Source: Rouxiella sp. S1S-2 | GTDB taxonomy: Bacteria > Pseudomonadota > Gammaproteobacteria > Enterobacterales > Enterobacteriaceae | Reading direction: 5' to 3' | DNA: 64,000 bases | Assembly (NCBI RefSeq): GCF_009208105.1 | Contig: NZ_WFKL01000001.1 | Location: 1,054,001-1,118,000 of the forward strand | Shown here: piece by piece, positions 8,249-16,086 of the stretch | How positions within the stretch are numbered: the stretch's first letter is position 1 | How the letters are laid out: every line of letters starts with the position of its first letter | The notes under the pieces: generated by a model | Told to the model about the DNA's origin: nothing | Databases searched by the model: none | The model's input: only the letters and a program-made list of their open reading frames with translations | Program-made: the position numbers and the translations under genes

Positions 8249-9189
8249 AAAAAGGCAAAGTCTGCGTATTAGGGTCCTTCAACCTGGACATCGTGGCGGG
8301 AATGTCACGCTTTCCGCAGCCCGGCGAATCGCTGATTGCACACAACAGCATGATGGGTGCGGGAGGCAAAGGTGCCAACCAGGCGGTTGCGGCGCTGCGT
8401 GCGGGTGCACGGGTGCATTACATCGGTAAAGTCGGGCGCGATGATTTTGGCACTTTTGCCCGTCGCCATCTCGACAGTGCCGGGTTTGACGCGGTTACGC
8501 TGTTTTCTACCGCCGATTTCCCCACCGGCAACGCGCTTATTTACGTCGCCGGTGTTGATGCAGAAAATATGATTGCCGTTGATCCTGGCGCCAATTTGAC
8601 CTTCACGCAGGATGAAATTGAGTCATGCCGACCCGCTATCGCCGCCGCTGATATTCTGCTCACCCAGTTGGAAAACAATCTTCCAGCGATTGAGAAAGTC
8701 ATTGATATTGCGACTGAAGCTGGCACTTACATCATTTTGAACCCAGCCCCTTTCCAGCCGGTTTCCGATGCGCTGTTGGCAAAAGTTGACTTACTGACGC
8801 CAAATGCCACCGAATGCACCCTGCTGACCGGTATCACAGTGAAAGATGTTTCTTCTGCCCAGCAGGCGGCGGGGGTGCTGCACGGTAAAGGGATTAATGC
8901 GCTGATTATCACGCTTGGCACTCAGGGTGCGCTGCTGTCCGTGGCTGGGCAGACCCAGCTGGTTGCTGCCTTCGCCGCCGTGCCTAAAGACACCACCGGC
9001 GCGGGCGATGCTTTCAACGGCGCATTGGCTGCCCAGCTTGCCAGCGGCGTCGCGTTGGTCGATGCGGCGAGCTTTGCCTCCGCCTATGCGTCAGTTTGCG
9101 TAGAAAGAGCCGGTGCGGCTTCTTCAATGCCAACCTATGAGGAAGCGCTCGCGCGGCAGTCAACCGCAATCAAGCGGATTGTTCAGTAA
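8245..9189 (+). CDS. Ribokinase/PfkB-family sugar kinase
   Basis: The protein is 314 aa. The PfkB family is shown by the N-terminal GAGGKGANQAVAALRAG motif (about residues 37-53) and the C-terminal catalytic motif DTTGAGDAFNGAL (about 249-261) with its base aspartate. The sequence is closest in style to ribokinase (RbsK). It would phosphorylate the free ketose or pentose brought in by the importer. With an AlsE-like enzyme in the operon, a substrate such as D-allulose would give allulose 6-phosphate directly; that is inference. The start overlaps the ROK gene by 4 nt, so the two kinases are translated together. Confidence 0.82.
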   Translation: MKKGKVCVLGSFNLDIVAGMSRFPQPGESLIAHNSMMGAGGKGANQAVAALRAGARVHYIGKVGRDDFGTFARRHLDSAGFDAVTLFSTADFPTGNALIYVAGVDAENMIAVDPGANLTFTQDEIESCRPAIAAADILLTQLENNLPAIEKVIDIATEAGTYIILNPAPFQPVSDALLAKVDLLTPNATECTLLTGITVKDVSSAQQAAGVLHGKGINALIITLGTQGALLSVAGQTQLVAAFAAVPKDTTGAGDAFNGALAAQLASGVALVDAASFASAYASVCVERAGAASSMPTYEEALARQSTAIKRIVQ

Positions 9190-9283
9190 CATTTGAGTAA
9201 TAAACAATCACATAACTGACATTTTACTGAAATACAGAAAGACTAGGGTAAGCATCCTATTAAGACCCGCTGGAAAAATAGCG

Positions 9284-10156
9284 ATGCGACACAAGATTTT
9301 CCCTTACCTGATTTTACTGCCGACTCTGGTCTTTCTGTTTGCCTTTACCTATTTCCCGCTGCTGCGTTCGGCGATGGACAGCCTGTTCGACAGCCGTATG
9401 GCAAGCACCAACCCGCCTTTTGTCGGCCTGCAAAACTATCAGCGCCTGTTTGAAGACGCCGTCTTTTGGCGCGCTCTGCTCAATAATCTCGCCTACATTC
9501 TGATGACAGTGATCCCCGGTATTGTGCTGGCACTGCTGTTGGCGGTGGCCTTATGGGAAAATACCTCGCTCAATCGCTGGCTGCGCACTGCCTTTTTCTT
9601 CCCAATGATCATTCCACTGGTCAGTGCCGCAACGCTGTGGCTGTTTATTTTTATGCCTGGAATGGGCCTGCTCGACTACTATCTTGCCAAATTTTTTGGT
9701 CCGATGAACAACAACTATCTCGGCATGAGTAACAGCGCGCTGATTGCACTGAGCGTGATTGGCGTATGGAAATTTGCCGGTTACTACATGCTGTTTTTCT
9801 TGGCCGGATTGCAGTCTATTCCCGCATCGGCCCGCGAAGCCGCGCTGATGGAAGGCGCGTCGCGCACGCAGGTATTTTTTTACATCACACTGCCGCTGCT
9901 GCGACCGACGATAAGCTTTGTGGTGACCATTGCGCTGATTTATTCCATTACCCAAATCGACCACGTGGCGGTGATGACGCAGGGTGGCCCGAATAACGCG
10001 ACCACAGTGCTGCTTTACTACATTCAAAGCCTCGCTAACGATACGCACGACCTAGGCAAGGCCTCCGCCGCCACTTTTATCACTCTGTTGCTGCTGTTTG
10101 CCTTCTCGGTTCTTAATCTGCGCGTTTTGGAAAGAGGAGCCCACCATGAGCGTTGA
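9284..10156 (+). CDS. ABC transporter permease, UgpA/MalF-like
   Basis: The protein is 290 aa with six membrane segments. The EAA loop that contacts the ATPase is visible as SAREAALMEGASRTQVFFYITLPLLRP (about residues 183-210, quoted in parts). This is a CUT1-type permease like UgpA. The 94-nt gap after the ribokinase gene, with AT-rich sequence, may hold a separate promoter. The gene overlaps the next permease by 11 nt. With the GpdQ-type phosphodiesterase in the same operon, the likely cargo is glycerophosphodiesters or glycerol 3-phosphate. Confidence 0.85.
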   Translation: MRHKIFPYLILLPTLVFLFAFTYFPLLRSAMDSLFDSRMASTNPPFVGLQNYQRLFEDAVFWRALLNNLAYILMTVIPGIVLALLLAVALWENTSLNRWLRTAFFFPMIIPLVSAATLWLFIFMPGMGLLDYYLAKFFGPMNNNYLGMSNSALIALSVIGVWKFAGYYMLFFLAGLQSIPASAREAALMEGASRTQVFFYITLPLLRPTISFVVTIALIYSITQIDHVAVMTQGGPNNATTVLLYYIQSLANDTHDLGKASAATFITLLLLFAFSVLNLRVLERGAHHER

Positions 10157-11048
10157 AACATCCCCTCAGCCGTTGCTGAAAAAATCCGTCGGCAGTCAGA
10201 CCGGTGCACGCCGAGGTTCACTGCTGCTGCGTCGTACTTCGCGTATGACATTGCCAATTTTGCTGTGCTGTGCGGCGCTGCTGTGGTTGACGCCTTTTAT
10301 CTGGATGCTCTCATCGGCCTTTAGCGAAAGCAGCTTCTCGCCCAACATGGCCTCTATGCTGCCGCGTTTTCCTCTGACCTTCGACAACTTTAAGCAAGCC
10401 TGGGAAAGCGCCGACTGGCTGAGGCTGTATGCCAATACGCTGTTCTTCTCCTTCGGCACTTTTTTGGTTCAGCTGGTCACTATCACCACCGCAGGCTACG
10501 TGTTTGCCTATCACGAGTTTCGCGGCAAGCAGGCGCTGTTTTACCTGCTGCTTATCCAACTGATGATCATGCCGGTCATCATGATGGTGCCCAATATGAT
10601 GATCCTTAAACAGATAGGCCTGCTCAATACGCTAACCGGCACCATGATGCCGTATTTCGCGTCGGCATTTGGCGTGTTCCTGATGCGTCAGGCGTTTCTG
10701 GCTATCCCGCGTGAAATTGAAGAGGCGGCGTTAATGGAGGGCTGTCGTTGGTGGCAGGTGGTGTTCCGCGTACTTATTCCGATGTCGTGGCCCGCTATTT
10801 TAGCGTTCGCCACCGTCAGTATCACCTATCACTGGAACGAATATTTATGGCCGCTGATGGTGCTTAACGATCCCGACAAACAAGTACTGACCGTAGGTCT
10901 GGTGTCGTTTGCCATGGGCGCCGAGTCGGGCGGGCAGTGGGGATTAATTACCGCAGGCACGTTGATGGTGTGCTTCCCGCTGATGCTGGCGTTTGTTCTT
11001 TTTCAGAAACAGTTCCTTAAAAGCTTCGGTTTTTCAGGCATTAAATAA
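10146..11048 (+). CDS. ABC transporter permease, UgpE/MalG-like
   Basis: The protein is 300 aa. After a polar N-terminal stretch of about 35 residues come six membrane segments and the EAA loop EIEEAALMEGCRWWQVVFRV. The ATG at 10146 is chosen because GAGGAG lies 7 nt upstream; the frame extends to 10098 but without a ribosome site. The end FLKSFGFSGIK is typical of MalG/UgpE permeases (short C-terminal tail). It would form a heterodimer with the product of 9284-10156. Confidence 0.87.
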   Translation: MSVETSPQPLLKKSVGSQTGARRGSLLLRRTSRMTLPILLCCAALLWLTPFIWMLSSAFSESSFSPNMASMLPRFPLTFDNFKQAWESADWLRLYANTLFFSFGTFLVQLVTITTAGYVFAYHEFRGKQALFYLLLIQLMIMPVIMMVPNMMILKQIGLLNTLTGTMMPYFASAFGVFLMRQAFLAIPREIEEAALMEGCRWWQVVFRVLIPMSWPAILAFATVSITYHWNEYLWPLMVLNDPDKQVLTVGLVSFAMGAESGGQWGLITAGTLMVCFPLMLAFVLFQKQFLKSFGFSGIK

Positions 11049-11057
11049 GGAGTTTCC

Positions 11058-11885
11058 ATGTTTTTAGCTCAAATTTCCGACATGCATTTTCGCAGCCACG
11101 GCCGCAAACTGTATGACTTTATCGACGTCAATGCCTGCAATGCTGAAGTGGTCAGCCAGCTCAATGCGCTGGAAGAACGCCCGGATGCGGTTGTTATTAC
11201 CGGTGACATCGTTAACTGCGGTCTGGCCAGCGAATACCAGGTTGCCCGCCATACGCTGGGAAATCTGCGTTACCCGCTGTACATCATTCCGGGCAATCAC
11301 GATGACAAAGCGCAGTTTTTAGAAGCCATGGGGCCACTGTGCCCGCAGTTGGGGACGGATCCGCAAAACATGCACTATGCGGTCGATGATTTCGACATGC
11401 GCCTGCTGTTTATCGACTCCAGCCTGGCGGGTGAATCAAAGGGGTGGTTAACGCCACAAACGCTGTCTTGGCTTGAGGCACAGCTGGAGCAGGGCGGCGA
11501 TAAACCGACGGCGGTGTTTATGCATCATCCGCCGATGAAGCTTGGCTCGGCGCAGATGGACAGCATCGCCTGTGAAAACGGCGACCAGCTGCTGGCGCTG
11601 ATCGAACGTTTCCCGTCGCTGTGTCGCGTTTTCTGTGGTCACACCCACCGGCTGATTTTCACCCAATATCGTCAGGCGATCATCACTACCATTCCGGGCA
11701 CGGTGCATCAGGTGCCTTACTATCATGAGAATCCGGCACCGTTTTATAACCTTGAACCTGCCGCCTGTCTGATGCATCGCCTGGTGGATAAAACTGGCTT
11801 GGTCAGCTATTTACACCCGCTGTCGCAGTATCCGGGACCGTATCTTTACGATGCCAATATCAGTTGCCCGGTGGATGAAAAATAA
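11058..11885 (+). CDS. gpdQ: Glycerophosphodiesterase GpdQ (binuclear metallohydrolase)
   Basis: The protein is 275 aa and matches the Klebsiella (Enterobacter) aerogenes enzyme GpdQ closely over its whole length. All metal ligands are in register: Asp8, His10, Asp50, Asn80, His156, His195 and His197, in the motifs SDMHF, GDIVNCG, GNHDD, HHPP and GHTH. GpdQ hydrolyses glycerophosphodiesters such as glycerophosphoethanolamine to glycerol 3-phosphate and an alcohol, in the cytoplasm. It follows the second permease by 9 nt (AAGGAG ribosome site) and its TAA overlaps the next ATG by one base. In E. coli the equivalent operon position is held by the unrelated UgpQ. Confidence 0.9.
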   Translation: MFLAQISDMHFRSHGRKLYDFIDVNACNAEVVSQLNALEERPDAVVITGDIVNCGLASEYQVARHTLGNLRYPLYIIPGNHDDKAQFLEAMGPLCPQLGTDPQNMHYAVDDFDMRLLFIDSSLAGESKGWLTPQTLSWLEAQLEQGGDKPTAVFMHHPPMKLGSAQMDSIACENGDQLLALIERFPSLCRVFCGHTHRLIFTQYRQAIITTIPGTVHQVPYYHENPAPFYNLEPAACLMHRLVDKTGLVSYLHPLSQYPGPYLYDANISCPVDEK

Positions 11886-12994
11886 TGTCGAGCATTCGTC
11901 TGGAGAACGTCAGTAAACAGTTTGAAGGCAGTATGGCGGTCAATAACCTGTCGCTGGAAATCGCCGACGGCGAATTTCTGGTGCTGGTGGGGCCTTCAGG
12001 ATGTGGGAAAAGTACGCTGCTGCGCCTGCTGGCCGGTCTCGAACAGGTCAGCGAAGGGCGTATTTTGCAGGCCGGAAGCGACATCACCGACCTTGAGCCA
12101 CGCGAGCGTAATTTTTCGATGATCTTCCAGAACTACGCGCTTTTTCCGCACATGACCGTTGAGCAGAACATTACTTTCGGCATGCGTATGCGTAATGAAC
12201 CCAAGTCGCAGCATCGGGCGCGGGTAGACAGAGTGGCAGATCTGCTGCAGTTAGGTGAACTGCTGGGCCGCAAGCCGGGCAAGCTTTCCGGCGGCCAGCG
12301 CCAGCGCGTGGCGATGGCGCGGGCTATTGTGCGTGACCCTAAACTTTTTTTGATGGATGAACCGCTGTCGAATCTGGATGCACGACTGAGAACCGAAGTG
12401 CGCGACGGTATCATGACACTGCACCAGCAGCTGAAAACCAGCACCGTTTACGTGACCCACGACCAGATGGAAGCCATGACCATGGCTGACCGCATTGCGG
12501 TGCTTAACGGCGGTCATTTACAGCAAATCGGTGCGCCGCAAACGCTGTACGCTCATCCGGCCAATCTGTTCGTTGCCGGATTTATTGGCACACCGGCGAT
12601 GAACATTTTCAAACTGCCTTGCCGCGATGGCGTGGTGATGGTCGATAACCAGGCCGTTCACCTGCCCGATACCGCCCACGCACGCCAGTTGACCGAGGTT
12701 TATCTTGGCATCAGACCCGAGCATATCGAAGACGATGCCCGCTTTACTCCACGCAGTGGCGACGATAGCGGGCGAATTATGCTTACCGCGTCACTGACTT
12801 ACTGCGAACTGCTGGGAGCGGACTATCTCAATCATGCCCAAACCTCGCTCGGCGCACTGCGTTACCTGAGAGAAAACCGTGGCAATGCACCACAGGCTAA
12901 TCAACAGGTTACGTTGAGTTTTTCTTTGCAGGACATTCACCTTTTTTCAGGCCAAAACCAGCTAAATTTACACCGGGAGATGCAGCATGCGTAA
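11885..12994 (+). CDS. ABC transporter ATP-binding protein, UgpC/MalK-like
   Basis: The protein is 369 aa. The ATPase domain (1-235) has Walker A GPSGCGKST near residue 37, signature LSGGQRQRVAMARA, Walker B LFLMDEPLSNLDA and the switch histidine in VTHDQ. The C-terminal part (about 240-369) is the OB-fold/TOBE regulatory domain of the MalK/UgpC group, with LGIRPEH. It energises the importer formed by the two permeases at 9284-11048. The gene begins at the TAATG junction with gpdQ, and its end overlaps the binding-protein gene by 8 nt. Confidence 0.88.
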   Translation: MSSIRLENVSKQFEGSMAVNNLSLEIADGEFLVLVGPSGCGKSTLLRLLAGLEQVSEGRILQAGSDITDLEPRERNFSMIFQNYALFPHMTVEQNITFGMRMRNEPKSQHRARVDRVADLLQLGELLGRKPGKLSGGQRQRVAMARAIVRDPKLFLMDEPLSNLDARLRTEVRDGIMTLHQQLKTSTVYVTHDQMEAMTMADRIAVLNGGHLQQIGAPQTLYAHPANLFVAGFIGTPAMNIFKLPCRDGVVMVDNQAVHLPDTAHARQLTEVYLGIRPEHIEDDARFTPRSGDDSGRIMLTASLTYCELLGADYLNHAQTSLGALRYLRENRGNAPQANQQVTLSFSLQDIHLFSGQNQLNLHREMQHA

Positions 12995-14294
12995 TATTAA
13001 GGCGCTCACCTTGGCGGTCACGATGATGACCGCCGGCGGCGTATCAGCCAAGCAGAGTATTGATTTTATGTTCCCCGCGCCGGTCGATGGCAAACTGACG
13101 ATGGAAATGACGCGGGTCATTAAAGAGTTCAACCAGTCGCAGAATGACGTGGAAGTGCGCGGCATTTTCACCGGCAACTACGACACTACTAAGGTGAAGG
13201 CCGAGGCTGCGGCAAAATCGGGCGAGCCACCGGCGCTGGTGATTATGTCAGCCAACTTTACCGCCGATCTGGCGATTAAAAATGAAATTTTGCCGATGGA
13301 CGAACTGTTCCAATACGGCAATGAAAAGGCGACGCCGTTCCTGACTCAAAACTTCTGGCCCGCGATGCGCCAAAATGCTCAAGTTAACGGCGTGACTTAC
13401 GCTATCCCGTTCCACAATTCGACACCGATTCTGTATTACAACAAAGACATGTTCAAGAAGGCCGGTATTGATCATCCACCGGCCGACTGGGCCGAACTGC
13501 TGGCCGATGCCAAAAAACTCACCGACCAGGCCAAAGGGCAGTGGGGCGTTATGCTGCCGTCAACCAATGATGACTACGGCGCCTGGATACTTTCTGCACT
13601 GACTCGCGCCAACGGCGGTAATTACTACAACGCCGACTATCCGGGCGAAGTATATTACAACCAGCCTTCGACCATTGGCGCGCTGCGTTTCTGGCAGAAT
13701 TTGGTGTATCGCGACAAAGTGATGCCGGAAGGCGTGTTGAATTCGAAACAAATCAGTGCGGCGTTTTTCTCAGGCAAACTGGGTATGACCATGCTCAGTA
13801 CCGGCGCGCTGGGTTTTATGCGGGAAAATACCAAAGACTTCGAGCTAGGCGTGGCGATGATGCCGAAGGAAGTGCGCAATGCGGTGACTATCGGCGGAGC
13901 GAGTCTGGTCAGCTTCAAGGGCATTTCTGACGCGCAGAAAAAAGCAGCCTACACCTTCCTGCAGTATCTGGTCAGCCCGAAAGTGAACGGCAGCTGGAGT
14001 CGATTCACCGGCTACTTCTCACCACGTATCGCGTCTTACGATACGCCAGAGATGAAGGACTATATTGCCAAAGATTCGCGGGCTGCAGTTGCCCTGCAAC
14101 AGCTTAAGTATGCGATGCCGTGGTATGCTACCTATGAAACTGTTGCCGTGCGTCAGGCGATGGAAAACCAGCTGGGTGCTCTGATGAACGATGCCAAACT
14201 GACGCCGGAAGCGGCAGCAGCCGAGGCGCAGAAGCAGGCTGACGGAATCATGAAACCTTACAATGAGCAGACCGCGCTGAGTCTGCCTAAATAA
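12987..14294 (+). CDS. ABC transporter periplasmic binding protein, UgpB-like
   Basis: The protein is 435 aa with a signal peptide in about residues 1-21 (cleavage after VSA). It belongs to the extracellular solute-binding family 1 (MalE/UgpB). UgpB-type features are IDFMFPAPVDGKL near the start, YAIPFHNSTPILYYNKDMFKKAG and the late VAVRQAMENQL region. It captures the ligand in the periplasm. It is the last gene of the operon, unlike E. coli ugp where the binding protein is first. A hairpin at 14303-14336 closes the operon. The ligand is inferred to be a glycerophosphodiester because of gpdQ. Confidence 0.85.
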   Translation: MRNIKALTLAVTMMTAGGVSAKQSIDFMFPAPVDGKLTMEMTRVIKEFNQSQNDVEVRGIFTGNYDTTKVKAEAAAKSGEPPALVIMSANFTADLAIKNEILPMDELFQYGNEKATPFLTQNFWPAMRQNAQVNGVTYAIPFHNSTPILYYNKDMFKKAGIDHPPADWAELLADAKKLTDQAKGQWGVMLPSTNDDYGAWILSALTRANGGNYYNADYPGEVYYNQPSTIGALRFWQNLVYRDKVMPEGVLNSKQISAAFFSGKLGMTMLSTGALGFMRENTKDFELGVAMMPKEVRNAVTIGGASLVSFKGISDAQKKAAYTFLQYLVSPKVNGSWSRFTGYFSPRIASYDTPEMKDYIAKDSRAAVALQQLKYAMPWYATYETVAVRQAMENQLGALMNDAKLTPEAAAAEAQKQADGIMKPYNEQTALSLPK

Positions 14295-14302
14295 AAATCA
14301 TT

Positions 14303-14336
14303 AACCCTCCCAGAATTTTTACAGTCCGGGAGGGTT
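14303..14336. terminator. Hairpin between the ugp-like operon and the HD-domain gene
   Basis: AACCCTCCC at 14303-14311 pairs perfectly with GGGAGGGTT at 14328-14336. It lies between two converging genes and could act on both strands. No long T run follows on the plus strand, so efficiency is uncertain. Confidence 0.65.
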
Positions 14337-14351
14337 ATGACTCATAAAAAA

Positions 14352-14960
14352 CTACTTCAGCCAGCCCTGTTCGTGGGCGTTGTTCAGATGCACCAGCAGG
14401 TGTTCCCAAAGCAGTGGATTCACTTCGCTGATAAATGCATTGCGCGAAAGCACCTGCTCCAGGCGAATGTTGTTCTCCACCCAACTCTGGCCCTTATTAT
14501 TAAGATTCATCACCACCGGCAGAACACGATCGATGACTAGCGCAAAGCGAGCTTCTGGCGTTTCACCCGCCTCGTACTCATTCCACAGCGCCAGAAACTG
14601 CTGATTCAGCGGTGAGGGCAGCATGCCGAACAGGCGATTAGCGGCTTCAACTTCTTTTGAGTGGACGGCTTCGCGTGCCGCCAGGTCATAGACCAGTACG
14701 TCACCCGCATCAATCTCGACGATATCGTGCAGCAGCGCCATGCGGATCACTTTTTGGATATCGACATCTTTTTCCGCGAAGGGCGCAAGGCTCATAGCCG
14801 CAACGGCGAAATGCCAGCTGTGCTCCGCCGAATTTTCCTGACGCTGTGTACCTAACACTTTGGTACGGCGTTGCACGCTTTTCAATTTATCGATTTCCAT
14901 AAGAAATTGAAAAACTTCGGTCATCGGGCCGAAATTAAGTGCCGGAGAGGCTACGGACAT
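14352..14960 (-). CDS. HD-domain hydrolase (YfbR/HDDC2-like)
   Basis: The protein is 202 aa. The HD signature is complete: an early histidine in ENSAEHSWH, the HD pair in ALLHDIVEIDAGD and a later aspartate in FALVIDRVLP. Members of this group (YfbR, human HDDC2) are metal-dependent 5'-nucleotidases acting on deoxynucleoside monophosphates, but other substrates are known for HD proteins. It is a single gene converging on the ugp-like operon. Its promoter must lie in 14961-15260. No symbol is given because it is not clearly the YfbR ortholog. Confidence 0.75.
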   Translation of the reverse strand: MSVASPALNFGPMTEVFQFLMEIDKLKSVQRRTKVLGTQRQENSAEHSWHFAVAAMSLAPFAEKDVDIQKVIRMALLHDIVEIDAGDVLVYDLAAREAVHSKEVEAANRLFGMLPSPLNQQFLALWNEYEAGETPEARFALVIDRVLPVVMNLNNKGQSWVENNIRLEQVLSRNAFISEVNPLLWEHLLVHLNNAHEQGWLK

Positions 14961-15260
14961 AATTACACCTTAGTCATTTAGAGACGGCTGTTTCAGAAAA
15001 ATCCTTTAACCCTGCATTTTGAATGCATTGTATTGAGTACGATACGGCTAAAAGGCAAAAAAATCATGTTCTAAGCCACGATTCATTAAAAATTTTTAAC
15101 CGGGAATCGCATGAGTATCCCGTGGATTGTAAAGATGGCTGAGCCCTCGTTACATCGCTTTATACAATATTTAAGCTTACACGTGTACACTGGAATTGAT
15201 CTCATATACAGTGCGGTTGCAGTTAAATTGTGTATTTTCTGGTCTCGAGGGTCTCAACGT
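14961..15260. other. Intergenic region between divergent HD-hydrolase and yqfA genes
   Basis: 300 bp, AT-rich. A palindromic ACACGTGT lies at about 15180-15187. It must hold both promoters but no clear -35/-10 pair can be assigned. The yqfA reading frame stays open back to 15111, but that extension has no resemblance to the family and is treated as untranslated. Confidence 0.5.
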
Positions 15261-15908
15261 ATGGTTAAAGTATCACCACCGGGATATCCGTGGGCGGAAG
15301 AAATTGCTAATAGCCTCAGTCACGGCGTTGGTGTAGTTTTTGGCATAGTGGGTCTTGTGCTTTTACTGGTACAGGCGGTGGGTGCCAATGCGGGCGCCAT
15401 GGCTATTACCAGCTACAGCCTTTATGGCGGAAGCATGATCCTGCTGTTTTTGGCATCCACGCTTTATCACGCGATCCCGCATGAAAAAGCCAAGTATTGG
15501 CTTAAAAAACTTGACCATTGCGCCATTTATTTACTGATCGCCGGCACCTACACGCCGTTCCTGCTGGTGGGCTTGGATTCACCGCTGGCAAACGGATTAA
15601 TGGTCGTTATCTGGTCGATTGCCGCTTTCGGCGTGGTGTTCAAGCTGGCATTTGCCCACCGATTTGAAGTGTTGTCTTTGGTTATTTACCTGACCATGGG
15701 CTGGCTGTCGCTGATTGTGATTTATCAGCTGGCGATGAAGCTTTCTCACGGCGGCGTTATTCTGCTGGCTGCGGGGGGCATTATTTACACGCTGGGGGTG
15801 ATTTTTTATGCCTCGAAGCGTATTCGATTTGGGCATGCAATCTGGCACGGCTTTGTGCTTGGTGGATGTTTCTGCCACTTTCTGGCTATCTACTATTACG
15901 TTAGATAA
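15261..15908 (+). CDS. yqfA: Hemolysin III family membrane protein YqfA
   Basis: The protein is 215 aa with seven membrane segments (PAQR/hemolysin III superfamily). It matches E. coli YqfA nearly end to end, for example [17 protein letters not shown], the [11 protein letters not shown] motif with its conserved histidine, and the C-terminal [11 protein letters not shown]. The ATG at 15261 is chosen because E. coli YqfA begins at the equivalent residue; the 50-codon upstream extension looks unrelated. Function in enterobacteria is not settled; the three conserved His and Asp positions suggest metal-dependent ceramidase-like chemistry. It begins the conserved chromosomal block that continues at ygfZ. 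Confidence 0.9.
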   Translation: MVKVSPPGYPWAEEIANSLSHGVGVVFGIVGLVLLLVQAVGANAGAMAITSYSLYGGSMILLFLASTLYHAIPHEKAKYWLKKLDHCAIYLLIAGTYTPFLLVGLDSPLANGLMVVIWSIAAFGVVFKLAFAHRFEVLSLVIYLTMGWLSLIVIYQLAMKLSHGGVILLAAGGIIYTLGVIFYASKRIRFGHAIWHGFVLGGCFCHFLAIYYYVR

Positions 15909-15942
15909 AACAGGTACGTTAGATAAACATCCCTTCTGATGA

Positions 15943-15990
15943 TTACCTACAGAGCCTCATGTGCTTTGTAGGTAACTTTCTCTATTTTTA
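15943..15990 (+). terminator. Terminator after yqfA
   Basis: A 13-bp stem with one G-U pair (15943-15955 with 15963-15975) has a 7-nt loop and is followed by a pyrimidine- and T-rich tract to about 15990. Confidence 0.75.
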
Positions 15991-16086
15991 AACTATTATT
16001 CTCTGCTCAATCAGGAATGTTCTGAACATCACCTCGTTTATATTTGTGTCCATATATTTCAAAATATAAATATAAAAGAGGAAGTT

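Noticed and set aside
15111..15260. N-terminal extension of yqfA
   Set aside because: The 50 extra residues have no similarity to YqfA, whose N-terminus matches the ATG at 15261.
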